From NCBI GenBank assembly GCA_019828595.1, contig JAHQRK010000011.1, positions 1,922,001 to 1,986,000 on the forward strand: a stretch of DNA of 64,000 bases. The letters run 5' to 3'. Positions within the stretch are counted from its first letter, which is position 1. Each line of letters starts with the position of its first letter. The translations under genes were made by a program, and so were the position numbers. Origin of the DNA: Aphanomyces cochlioides (Eukaryota > Oomycota > Saprolegniomycetes > Saprolegniales > Verrucalvaceae). Under the pieces are notes generated by a model. That model saw only the letters and a program-made list of their open reading frames with translations. It made no database searches and was not told the origin of the DNA. This document shows, one piece after another, positions 43,379 through 54,016 of the stretch.

Positions 43379-44820
43379 GTGGCGGGACACATATCCACAG
43401 TATTTTTACGATCCAATCGCATTATCATTTTTATGTTGATGTTTTTGTATGAACATTTGTCTGACACAGTTTTCTGCATAGAAAATAACAACTACTCGGC
43501 CTCTAAGAAAGGCAAAGGCAATGGCAATCATGACAATGACAATCAAGGACATGCGATCGATAACTCCGAACCTGGGAAGCAAGCAGAGCGGAATGAAGTG
43601 CATGCTACCGAACAAGAGTCTACATCAACTGGAGCTAATGGCCGAGCTGTGGATGACGATGCCTTGAATCAGGGCAATATCAACGACGAGGCGGCTATGA
43701 GAAAGGCCAAGAAGGCGGAGTACAACAAACGTGCTCGCGAAAAGAAACGGCAAACTCTCCTGGATGCAGTCGACGAAGAGGTGGCAATGGAAAAATCCAA
43801 AAAGGCGGAGTACAACAAACGTACTCGCGAAACGAAACGGCAAGCTCTCCTGGAAGAGGTCGACAAATCCAAAAAGGCGGAGTACAACAATCGTGCTCGC
43901 GAAAAGAAACGGCATGCTATCGTGGAAGACTCGACAAAGAGGTGGCTATGAAAAGATCCAAGAAGGCGGAATACAACAAACGTGCTCGCGAAAAAAAGCA
44001 CAACACTGAGGTTGCGAATCAAGGGCGGGGTGCCATCATTTTGCACCATACGGACATGGATCAGAGCGACGAAGAGGAAACCAAGGAGGGGGAAGACGGA
44101 ATCCATTTTCACGCTCAAAGTGACCATCATCTCAAGATTCTGGCAGTTCAGGAGCAAGAAGATCGCGAGCGCAGAGTTGACAATCGAAGGATCTATGCTG
44201 CGCTACAACCTAACCGTATGAATGAAGGAGGTGAAGAAGAAACCAAGGAAGAAGATATTTCCGATGGAAATGTGGATTGCAACACTGACAATCAATTACT
44301 TGCCTTGGCAAATGCTTATCCTCCGCTAAACGTGGATGTGGATTTGATTGATGTACCTCCTCGCGAGCAAGGATTAAGTCTCCGGAATAAACCCAAGGGT
44401 CGCCCGAAGAAGAAGAATGATCACAACAGTGCACGCGTCAGTTTCGATGACTTCGATGAATCATTGGTGCCTCTTCATACTATTGAGCAGCGTTCGATTT
44501 GCCGCCATTGCGAAGCGAAGATTTGGCCAGGCGAAGAAAAGGACTGCTGCGGTGGAGGCACTGGGGTGCTGCCTGTTGCTACCTGGCCTGACACACCCGA
44601 GTTTCGCGAATACATTGCTTTGTTCAAAACCAGAGGGTTTGTCAATAACACTCGCCGGTACAACGCCCTCTTTGCCTTTACATCTATTGGTACCCAAGAA
44701 ATTATTCACGGCAACGGTGGGCCGAGATCTTATACAATCCAAGGAGCTTGGTCGCCAATGGACAGTACGATGGACTGCCTGGAATCTACACGAAAAACAT
44801 TGTGTATCAAGAAGCATTAG
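43379..44820 (+). pseudogene. Helitron-type protein, N-terminal half, frameshifted and truncated
   Basis: Two overlapping frames, 43379-43951 and 43942-44820, join by a single missing base near 43933: the basic repeat KKAEYNKRAREKKRQ occurs four times and straddles the break. The second frame runs through an acidic region and a basic linker (KPKGRPKKKN) to a Helitron N-terminal zinc-binding motif: CRHCEAKIWPGE, CCGGG, VLP, then RRYNALFAFTSIG. Instead of proceeding to the HUH Rep domain, it jumps at 44751 into the last ~70 bp of the helicase gene, out of frame, and stops at 44820. It is thus a deletion derivative with intact ends, complementary to the helicase half at 40483-41790. Confidence 0.8.
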
Positions 44821-44893
44821 AATAGTCAGGACTCCATAAAACTTCATCCATAACTAACAAACGTTATCATGTTCTTACAAATATATACACTTT

Positions 44894-45102
44894 GGTCAGG
44901 ACATGATTTATCTCCTGACGAAAAAAAAATATTCGTCAGTCAACAGTAGCCAATCAGAATGCTCGGCGTTAACTTATTTTTTTACTTCGAACTGGGCCTG
45001 AATCAAATTCAAAATTCATAGTATGGCTTCAAACGTTTCATGTGTGTGAGCAAATCTTTGTTATTTCCAAAGCAAAACGCTCCACCCAGGGGCGTAGCCC
45101 TG
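44894..45102 (+). repeat. Terminal repeat copy C
   Basis: Same orientation as B, inverted relative to A. It starts GGTCAGGACATGATT, the exact complement of the inner end of A, and ends CCAGGGGCGTAGCCCTG. It is followed by the ~60-base extension also found after B. Confidence 0.85.
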
Positions 45103-45160
45103 GCCTCACCCTAGTCTATTACTTAAAGCTCTAACGCAACACGTAAGTACGAGAGTAATT

Positions 45161-45245
45161 TAGGAAACTTAACCCTTTGGGCGGTTGGTATTAAATACTA
45201 CGTAGTATTATTTAGTACCAACCGCCCAAAGGGTTAAGTTTCCTA
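45161..45245. repeat. 85-bp perfect hairpin with TTAA borders (piggyBac-like MITE candidate)
   Basis: Two 30-base arms (45161-45190 and 45216-45245) are exact reverse complements; the 25-base loop contains the palindrome AATACTACGTAGTATT. Within the arms TTAA (45169-45172 and 45234-45237) directly borders CCCTTTGGGCGG termini, as in piggyBac-type elements. The symmetry continues 8 bases outside the TTAAs, which a simple insertion would not explain. It lies 58 bp beyond repeat C. Confidence 0.85.
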
Positions 45246-45961
45246 GACTGCACACTGCCCCCCTTCCTCGGACCGAATCGAGTTTTCATCAAAATGATAG
45301 AGGCGGCGAACGATGAGCAGAGAGAGCCTCGTCGAAGTGTTATTTCCCCCCATTTGCCGAGTCGTTGAGCTGGAAAGTTTAGCTTCCAATGTGGGGAAAT
45401 TTACAGAGAGAGAAGGGTCTCACTTCATTGTCTGAGCTCGTCTCGATGTCAATTACACTGTTGGAACCTCTTTCTCGGCTTGAATGTTGTCCACGATGCT
45501 CCAAGGCATGATTCAATTGTAGCCATCGTGGTGATATAGAAGTTGGTATCTGTGGAGGGGTTTTGGCATGAGGTCAACAATGCCATCCCTCTCTTTCGCC
45601 GAGGAACAACAACCTCTCATGGTAGTCAGGGACGTCAACCGCATTGATGAGCTTGGTAATAGGGCTTGTTTGAAATGGCTAGTTGGCATGTATACGAGTA
45701 AACCTTTCCCCTTTTAATAGTCATCCTTGGGGCTGGAAACCACCTCTCTCTATACTTTAGTGCATTTCCACTTGCTGGTTGGATATCCAAAGGGGTCAAG
45801 TAGCTCACGAAGGCATGGAGCTCACTGTCTATGAGGAAAACGATCGACTCGTCAACTTAAACTTACTTCAGGGACTTCCTGGTCTGGTCACTCCCATTGT
45901 ATTACAAGCTTGATTGTGATTGGTTGGGTGAAATTCTTATTGTGTGGCTTGGTTTGTTGAT
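45246..45961. other. Gene-free stretch upstream of Gemin2
   Basis: About 700 bp with no ORF or RNA gene I can support. It contains the 5' flank and presumably the promoter of the Gemin2 gene. Confidence 0.5.
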
Positions 45962-46771
45962 ATGGACGAGAACCAAGGTCTGCTGCCGGTCGCTGATATC
46001 CCTCCAGACGTTGTCCGGGAGTACAAAGCTCGTGCTGCAGCTCAGTTTCCCCCTGCAGATGCTCAGGAATACATGTGGCGCGTCCGCAACGAGGCAGCAT
46101 CGCTTCCTGACGTCACGACCGCCGATGTTGTGATTGCCCAACCGAAACCCAACACATTGCAAGCGCTCTTTTTGCCAACGTTGCCTCCGTTTCCAGCGCA
46201 TCTAGCACTCTCCCCTGCTGCTCGAATGCAAGTGCTCTCTGAATTTGCCGATCTCCGACAGTATCTCACCTATGTCGAAGCCACACTTGTTGCCAGACAA
46301 GATAGACTGGACAATCTAACGTTCCCCAAAATGAGCGAGGAAGCTCAATGGCGAGCTTTCTTCACTGCAAACTCCCCAGCCGTCAAAATATTGCTTCAAA
46401 TGGATCAAGTGCTCACCCAGCGTCTTTTATATACCATGTTGAATTGGCTCGAGGACACGGACGATGCCGAGGACATTCCTCGCGTGTCCCGCCTCCGCGC
46501 AGTTTGGTTGTATGGCCTCTTAGCCCGTTTGGAGAAGCCCCTCGTTGCCGAGATGGATGCTTGTGTGCGTGATATCTTTCGATGGTGCTGGATCGCGCGA
46601 GACACAGCGCCAACAGACAGCGAACGCGAGTGTTTGAATGTTCTCGTGTGCATATGCGACTTTTTTGGTCAAGGCGAAGACCGCGACGAAGCTAGCTCAG
46701 GTGAAGCGAACGTTGCGGTTCACATGAGCAGTACCATCTATGAAGGCGGCCACGGGCAGGCGCAGACATGA
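45962..46771 (+). CDS. GEMIN2: Gemin2/SIP1 homologue, SMN complex
   Basis: Single exon, 269 residues from the ATG at 45962 (the upstream frame opens only with GTG). Family features along the whole length: an N-terminal DIPPDVVREYKARAAAQ-type segment and EYMWRVRNEAASLPDV, the helical core with WRAFFTANSP and LLQMDQVLTQRLLYTMLNWLE, and the diagnostic VWLYGLLARLEKPL, as in human Gemin2 WLYALLACLEKPL. Gemin2 wraps the Sm-protein pentamer in the SMN complex and acts in spliceosomal snRNP assembly in the cytoplasm. That fits a genome full of short introns. It lies just outside the transposon island. Confidence 0.9.
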   Translation: MDENQGLLPVADIPPDVVREYKARAAAQFPPADAQEYMWRVRNEAASLPDVTTADVVIAQPKPNTLQALFLPTLPPFPAHLALSPAARMQVLSEFADLRQYLTYVEATLVARQDRLDNLTFPKMSEEAQWRAFFTANSPAVKILLQMDQVLTQRLLYTMLNWLEDTDDAEDIPRVSRLRAVWLYGLLARLEKPLVAEMDACVRDIFRWCWIARDTAPTDSERECLNVLVCICDFFGQGEDRDEASSGEANVAVHMSSTIYEGGHGQAQT

Positions 46772-49318
46772 GATGGGGAGCTTCAAGGAACAGATTTGTT
46801 TTAGCAGCTGGGAGCCAGTTGTGTCCAGCCTCGCAGGCAGCTGAAGCTTGCATGACGAGTCATCACTTGTATAGCTTGTTCTGGCCGCAGATCTTTCATT
46901 CCCATAACACTCTTGATGGATTATCTTCCAACCTCATCTCATTCAGCAACACGGCGACCAAGATTCAAATATATACGGCGTGCATGTGATGGATCTCTTG
47001 CGGTCGCCTCTTTCAGATTCAACGTCGGTCGTCCGCCGCTATTTCACAATTTTGAAATGTCCAACCAACGCATTACCACGCCATGAGCTGTGTGCTCCGC
47101 GCGCTTAACGCTGTCAATCCAAGGTTGGGCGCACATCAATACCAGTTGCCATTGTCTGTTTGCTTGTCAAATAGAGGCGAGGAACACCACAGGCCACAAT
47201 GCTTTCACCACATGGATATGTCTCACCCACATACAAAATATATCACCAGAATGGCCATTTTGCTCATATTATATCTGTCGACCTCGCAACATACCGCTCA
47301 TAATATCATATCTTCTAATCAACACTTGTCTATCCTAAAAAAACCGGTTCATGAGTCTCTCCATGCATCCAAGGCTGTATTCCTAACTAAGTTAGATCAT
47401 TATGCGTTCAATGTTCGTCCAAGAGTAGGTGGAACGAGTGGCTTTCCAAGGTAGCAGTGGTAACAACTTTCAAAATATTCTATGAGATTATATGAACAAA
47501 ATAGCTTGGTGATATATTATATGCCAAAGTGCAGATTACATTTTCTGCTTGTTTTCGAAGCCGCAGCATACAATGTTGGAGCGTTCAGGGGGTTCAGATG
47601 CCAAAACTGGAGCGATTCTAAGAAAGTTTTCATTGAAGACTGCCGCGCCTGGCTCAATCGCACTCGGTATGTGTGTGCCCCTTTCATGGAAAACAAGCCA
47701 GATCTCGTTTGCGCAATAGGAAGGCAACGTTTCGACGACGTGGGGCGATCCACGCCCACTTTGATTCCATATGGATATATCGTTTTCCAAACAGTGCAAC
47801 GTGTTCTTTGGAATGCTCCACTGTGATTCGGACGCACAAGTAGAAATAGATCGAGGATCAGTATCAGTGTCAGTGGGAAGGGCGTTCATTGACATACCAA
47901 AGGGGGTGTTGGGGCGGCTATCAACATCAAACTTCCCCCCACCAACTAGACCTTGATCATTATCACTACCGTTGGCTGGACGACAGTCTTGCTTGGGTTT
48001 CTCCACGAGTTTGAACAAAGGAATTAGTGCACCTTTTCCCACTTTGATGGCTGGCAAATCCTACTGTTCACGGGGGGAAGGAATGGCGATTACATTCACG
48101 TGATGAGTTCTGTTCTAGCTCGGCTGGACCCGTTTGCAATCGAATACTGTACGCCGGTGACCAATAGATTGGACACTTTTTTGTCGAACGATGTGCACTT
48201 TTGGAAGGCGTTCTTAAACGACGAATCGTCCCACAGGGCAGCACGTCAACCATGGCTTCTTATTGACAAGCGAGGGGGCGTACACAATCGATGGCGCCCC
48301 TTTTATGTGAGACGCTCCACGCCGATCATGTTCAGAAAAGAAAGGCCCCTCGAGCTACAAGTTTGATTGGAAACACAATCCCTTGCAGTCTTAGTTTCAG
48401 TCATGGCCCCCCGCAGAGCCTCAACTTGAGAATCGCGCATACTGGACACAGCCAGTTGGCCTCTGACGGGGTGGAAACATGCATGCCAATGCCTCTGTCC
48501 CGTGCCTCTGAATCGCCTCGAATGCGCCGTTGATTTGGACGTCTCCTTTGAGCCACAGTAGATATCCCACCGCAAGCTTGGAACAACGAGTATTTTCTAC
48601 CCATTTGTCGTCGTGAGATCAATGAATCCGCTCAAGAGGTGGTTTCTCGCTCTTCTAGAATTCCCTTAATCAGTACCCTTCGAAAGAAGACCTCCAAATA
48701 ATTCCGCATTAAGTCAAAGGTACGCTCTCAGATATCACATACGAGCTGCAGTACAAATGCAGTGTTGTCTTCACCATTTTCAAGCACTTCGTGGAGTGAA
48801 AGACTTCGATGCGAGTCCAAGCAGTAGAGGTTGGCAGTGTACTATGTAAGCGAATCCAATCACCCGGATAAAGTTATCCGGATTGGTCATGTAATCTCCA
48901 TCGGGAGTTGGCCTCAGCAAAGTGTTTAGCAAACAGTCGAACTCTCCACGAGGGGTGCATGGAGGCAGCAAGCACTGTTGGTCGTCGGGTGCGGCCTTCC
49001 TATAGCATGCCAGGATTCAATATGATGGACGATGTCGCGAGGAGGATCGGCTGACAAAAGATGGAAATCTCCACGGTATAAGGGCGACTCAACGCCTCGA
49101 CACTAGGGCGAGCTAGCCTAGCCTTGGAGGCTCGGCGATGACATTCTCATTGACATGGCTGCCGCCACATTCAAGTTGAACCTTCAATGGGCCAGCTGGT
49201 TTCGTCGAACGCGACCCTCGTTAGGAACATCCCGATCGGTTTTTCAAGCCTACATATTTTGATTTGGTTGTGGCTTTCAGCGTGGACGGCAGTTTCCAAT
49301 TTGCTTCACATCACAAAC
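46772..49318. other. Gene-poor stretch of about 2.5 kb
   Basis: Several ORFs of 80-173 codons exist on both strands (the longest minus 48057-47536, and plus 47482-47826), but none shows a domain, signal peptide or supporting splice structure. An inverted repeat CCGGATAAAGTTATCCGG lies at 48863-48880. It may hold a decayed gene. Confidence 0.4.
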
Positions 49319-49843
49319 ATGAACACGTTCCAAGCCGATACATTTTACAACTCGGTCCTTGGCTACAGCGACGACGACGCGTCCGACTCGGCATCGGTCG
49401 TTTACTACCCACAAGCCACAAGTTTGGCTGACAAATGCGGCTACCGCACTGGCAAGTGCTTCAACATGCGCGCGATGAAACGCAATGGCAAGGACCACAA
49501 GCTGTGCGACTACCATCGTGAAAAGGCAAACTTGAACCAAAAGAAACTCGACCGAAAGAAACGCATGAAGCGATTTGCGCCATACGAAACCTCCTCGCAC
49601 TCACTGCTCGACGACAAATTCCTCGAACTCGACGATCCTCTTGCCTCCCCCACTCGCATCGATGCGACCCCCGAAGGCTTTCAATTCAACCAAGTCGACC
49701 TCTTTGTCATGACACCCGCCGAGAAACTCGCCCTCGACGAAGCGCATCAGTCGTTTTTGGCTGCGCTTGAAGAAGATCCATGTGGTTTCCTCTTGGACGC
49801 GCCAGCCACGCTCCTGGACGACACGATCATTATTAGCATGTAG
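49319..49843 (+). CDS. Small protein with Cys/His cluster and basic helix (unrecognised oomycete-type family)
   Basis: 174 residues from the ATG at 49319 (an upstream in-frame ATG at 49187 would add a poor 44-residue leader). Acidic N-terminus (GYSDDDASDSAS), then a compact module KCGYRTGKCFNMRAMKRNG followed by HKLCDYHREKANLNQKK and a basic run ending KKRMKR. The Cys-x5-Cys...Cys-x2-His spacing could bind one zinc ion, and the following basic helix could contact nucleic acid. The C-terminal half is acidic and Leu-rich. I do not know a named family; a transcription-related role is only a guess. Confidence 0.65.
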   Translation: MNTFQADTFYNSVLGYSDDDASDSASVVYYPQATSLADKCGYRTGKCFNMRAMKRNGKDHKLCDYHREKANLNQKKLDRKKRMKRFAPYETSSHSLLDDKFLELDDPLASPTRIDATPEGFQFNQVDLFVMTPAEKLALDEAHQSFLAALEEDPCGFLLDAPATLLDDTIIISM

Positions 49844-50716
49844 AATTATTGTAGCCCTGACTTCCTATTTAAGAAATTTAGTTCCTTTTTCGTTATAGTC
49901 GTAGCGTCGTATCTGGTAGACGGACCACCAAATGGTTACATATTGTAAACGGGACCAAAATACAAAGTGGAACCGTCGCACACCTGTCTGGACTTTCTAG
50001 CAATTTTCCACCACTTATCCCATCTATTTCGCTCAAATAAATAGTTCAATAGCCTTTTACAAATAATAGGATATTATTTATTTAATTACTAGAAAAATAG
50101 AATAAATGGGAATTTGTGGATTTGGATGGATATTTTGAATGGTGGGACATTTGAAATGTATACAAACGGTTGATTTCGGTTGTCGTGACGTGGATGCCTG
50201 CTGGTGGTTCGATAAACCACAAGATGCCGCATACATACTCAGTAAACGCCATCATACTTGATGGCACCTTTCGCTGTAAGCAAAGCCACCTTGGTCATTC
50301 TGTCGTCGCCGTCATTGTCTGCGGGATACCTAGTTTGTGTGGAAGAAACTCCTGCATGTCGACGTTGGTCGAGGTCAATGGGGATATCACCTCTGTCGAA
50401 GGCTTCAAGTATGCAGGCAGGACGAAGAACGTCTTCTTCCCACAGGGATATGGCATATGGCGTCATGAAGCGCGGTACCCATGGATGCAACATTCAAGCG
50501 AAGTCCAATATGAGCGGCCACATGGGGCGATATGGCTACCGATGATGATCACGTGCTTTGGCAGGCGTCGCACCCTGGGCGCGATGAACCAAGTGGCACA
50601 GTTGGCGCAACCTATCGCCTTCAGCGTGGCTAACGAACTCTCGAGCAACGACAATGAGGGACCAAAAGACATGTCGCTTAGTCAATGCAAATCTTTACAT
50701 AGTGGTGGTTGGGGCG
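49844..50716. other. Intergenic stretch between two convergent genes
   Basis: AT-rich 3' flank of the small Cys/His gene, then an ORF of 193 codons (50170-50751, plus) that I could not support: no domain, no consistent splice extension, and it overlaps the last codons of the kinesin on the opposite strand. Confidence 0.4.
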
Positions 50717-53355
50717 TCACACGGGGTGTTCATACGTTAAAGCGTCTTTGAGCTGTTTCTCCAACGCTTGGTTCTTCTTTGTCAGGTAGACAATATCAGC
50801 GTGAGCTTTCGTCAGGAGCCTCATCGCTTCGACAAACTTCTCATCCATGTGTTTCTTCTCGTGGAGCCACTGGGTTTGAAGGCCATGGAGCATTTCCTGC
50901 AGTTGCTTCTTCGTCCGGGTCTGCTCATCCATGTATTTATGCTTCATGCGATGCATCTCCTCGGTTATTGCGATTGACCGCTCTCGCTGCCGCACGACTT
51001 CTTCTGCCAGTCGCTTCTCCTTGTCCACGCTCTCTGACAAAATCTGCTCAAGCTTAATCCGCTCGTCCTCGGCTTGGGCATGCAGTCGCTGCCTAATTCA
51101 CGATAAAAAACGGGGAATTTCGCAATCCGGCAGTCGACCTTTCATCTGCTAGCGCTTGCTCTAAAAACGATTCCTTCTCCTGCTGCATCTTGGCTCGTTC
51201 GTCTTCTTGAATCGCCTACGACGGACAATGTAAGCAATCGACGAGGGCCATTACGTCGTACTTGTCGTAGCTTTTCATTCTCCTGCAGCACGGCGCTCTT
51301 TGCAGCAATGTCAGCTTCTTCCTCAAGCTACAATTTGCACGTCAATTTCAAATCTAGGAGATAGAGAGGCGCACTATCTTGGTTTCAATTTCTTTCTGTT
51401 GGTCTTTCAGCGACGCCAGTGCATCCCGCTCTGAAATGAGCATTTGTTTCGTCGTCTCGATACTCTTGAGGAGCGGCTGGATTGCCCCGTCGTCTTTCAC
51501 CTTCAATGCCTCTTGGTATGCTTGAATATCCTGCTGGAGCTTGAGCTTGATGGAGCTGTATTTGTCCTTGCGGTCTCGAAAAGCTTTAGCTAACCGAGCT
51601 TTATCCTAACGCCATGATAAAGGCTTCCTGACAACTTAAAACTACCTGGTGCAGAGCTTTGACGCGTTTGATGCCGTCAATCTTTTCTTCTTTGACCGTC
51701 TAGACGTCATGAATGAGCATCATTTTGTTGCCAAGGGAAGTGAAGTACCTGCATGAAGGCAAGGATGTTCTTCTCGTTGGCCAAGCTCTTCTGTCGTTCT
51801 TCTTCGTACAATCGAGCGAGGCGTTCCTTCTCTTCCCAGGACTAGCATCGATGGAGGATCAGCCTTCAGAAAACATCATAGAAAATTTGTCCACCTGTTG
51901 CTTTGCTCGCTCCAAGTTGGCAATCATTTCGTCCATTTCATGTAGCGCTTCAGGGTTAGCTTGAGGAGCTTGAAGCGCGTTGCCTTGAACCATTTGCCGC
52001 AGCCGCTCAATTTCTTCACGGAGTTCACGAATCATTTTCTCATTTACGTCCTACAGCGTACGAGAATGTTAATGACGTGGCAGCACGACAATGTAAGACG
52101 TACTTCGTTCTTTCGTGTGGCATTTTTAATGGACTTAGCGCGGTTGGCGTACTGCAGCGTCCCAAGCGACTCGTCGTAGTTGTAATCTGCTGGCGAGACA
52201 GCAGCAATCATGACTGTCAGCGAGTTGCCACCGAGAGATTCCTACATCCATCGTGGTCAATCTTATGGAACAGCTAGTGGTGAATGTGTCTACCTGGAGC
52301 AATCGCGTCAATTTCGAGTCACGATAAGGCACATGACCCTTCTTGGACCGATCAGCGAGCATGTTGATCACATTCCCCAAGGCAGACAAGCTCTTGTTGA
52401 TCGCAGCACCTTCTTTCAAGCGGTCGCCCGTTGCGCCAGTCTTGGCGGCGCGCTCAGATCCAGCCAAATCGACCTAGACATGAAATTAGCCAGGTAGCGA
52501 ATGAGTAGAGGTACCAAGTTGATTTTGGCATTCATCATTGTCTCCCGTGTCATGTCTTTGAGTTGCTCGACTGTTTTCGATGCGATTTTGATCGTAAAAC
52601 AACTGTGAGACCGCGAACTCCGTTCGTTCATTTGGGTCGCCGCCACCTGTCGGACCTTGTTGCCTTCTTCGATCAACCGAGTAACATCGGCAGGTTCACG
52701 CACAACGAGCTACATGATTAATCCATCGTGAATCCACTGTTTCCATCAGATAAAGAGGTATACCTCGGCCAGATGCTCGACGTAGATGCCCATGTCGGGA
52801 TGTTCCCGGATTTTCAGCACCTTGTCGGACGGATTGAGCAAATCTTTGATCACTTCGTTGTAGATTTCCAAAAACGAGACCGTGATGAGGTATTTTGTCG
52901 TCTCGTTTGTCTGTGCTTCCACACGTCTATCAAGTTATCCCATGAGAAAAGGTTGAACGCATTCGTTGGACGTACTTGAACAAATCTTCGTTCATTTTCG
53001 GAATAATGCCATGGTCGTCTCCCGAGCCCATCATCGTATGCGTCTTTCCCGAGCCAGTCTGGCCGTATGCAAAGATCGTTCCATTGTATCCTTGAAAGGC
53101 TTGGTCGACGAGCGGCTGCGCAACGTCGGCATACACTTGGGCTTGGGTTGAGTCGGTAAAGTAGGCATAGTCGAATGTGAACTTCTTGTCGTCCACCGCG
53201 TCTGCGGGGTTCTCGATCTCAATACTCTGATCGACGACCTTGATGATGGTTTTGGAGCCCATTTGAGCTTCCTTGGCACTCATCGGCCGACAGCGCACCG
53301 CTACCTTGACGTTCACATCGTTCGATGACATCTCTGGACTGTGGAACCGTCGCAT
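50717..53355 (-). CDS. Kinesin with N-terminal motor and long coiled coil
   Basis: Twelve phase-consistent exons: 53355-52976, 52926-52764, 52709-52515, 52473-52294, 52241-52104, 52050-51895, 51841-51749, 51699-51646, 51605-51375, 51327-51262, 51215-51139, 51092-50717 (introns 40-54 bp); 702 residues. The N-terminal motor (about 340 residues) has the P-loop GQTGSGKT, switch I NERSSRSH, switch II DLAGSE, and [11 protein letters not shown]. The neck reads [10 protein letters not shown]...[14 protein letters not shown], between kinesin-2 and kinesin-3 types, so the subfamily is left open. The rest is almost continuous coiled coil ([18 protein letters not shown] to the end), with no FHA or PH domain. 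A plus-end-directed microtubule motor, possibly flagellar, is inferred. Confidence 0.92.
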
Positions 53356-54016
53356 GCATGAGGTGCGTTTCTTCTAAAATACGCACTTGATGCTTTGAAA
53401 AGGTGCGTATATATGAATAAATAATGAATTCGAGAAAATATCAATTTATTCATAAAAAAATCTCTAATTTGTTGGAACAAATAGAGTTAGACATCATTCC
53501 CGCTCGCCATTTTGGAAGACACAGTCTCCTTGGGGACACGTCACAATAAATTTAATATATTTTCATGTACTTTTATCATGACAGAGACTCTCCGACATTA
53601 AAGCAAATTGCTTGTGCCGTCCGTGGACGTCAGAAAAATAAACTTTATCCATAATAATTTATAAATTGTTGATCTGTATTACCTGTAGTACTAGTAAATG
53701 ATCATTTATTTAAATGATAGAATTCTATCAGGCATAAAAAGAACAAAACGAAGTGAAGGCAGAGAAGTACAACTCGTGAGCCATCTCTCTCGGCTCGTCC
53801 ATAGCCCTTCTCTACCTTCATTAGACTACCATAGATCCAAATTGGAGATACTAAGCGCTCTGGGGTCTCCTGGCTGTCCAGGGGTTCGAAATTAGCGCCA
53901 AAAAATAAGCTGATAAACCACCTCGTTGCCTGTGCGAAGCGAAGGGACTTGCAAGGTGCTGCATTGTAAGACAGGACATGATATCAGAGAAAACGTTTGA
54001 GATCATCTTTATGCAT
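53356..54016. other. AT-rich intergenic region
   Basis: Upstream of the kinesin and downstream of the heme lyase. It contains AT-rich short palindromes (for example around 53700-53730) and no supported gene. Confidence 0.5.

Larger units (their letters stand above)
40149..45102 (+). mobile_element. Composite Helitron-derived element bounded by ~209-bp inverted repeats
   Basis: The same ~209-bp sequence occurs three times: A (40149-40356, inverted), B (42079-42277) and C (44894-45102). A and C bound the region as inverted repeats. Between them lie the C-terminal half of a Helitron PIF1 helicase (plus strand) and, further right, the N-terminal half of a Helitron replication protein; no HUH Rep domain is present. 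At several positions A and C agree against B, whereas B and C agree at a few others and also share about 60 bases beyond the repeat. Whether the mobile unit is A-to-B or A-to-C is unsettled, and no target-site duplication is evident. Nonautonomous as it stands. Confidence 0.7.

Noticed and set aside
45160..45250. Helitron 3' terminal hairpin ending in CTAG
   Set aside because: The hairpin is far larger than a Helitron terminal hairpin, the CTAG is part of the stem and not followed by T, and TTAA borders fit a different element type better.
47536..48057. Minus-strand ORF of 173 codons
   Set aside because: No domain, signal peptide, compositional bias or splice continuation; competing plus-strand ORFs of similar quality overlap it.
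50170..50751. Plus-strand ORF of 193 codons
   Set aside because: It overlaps the end of the kinesin on the other strand and shows no recognisable domain; MORN-like repeats were considered but do not fit.
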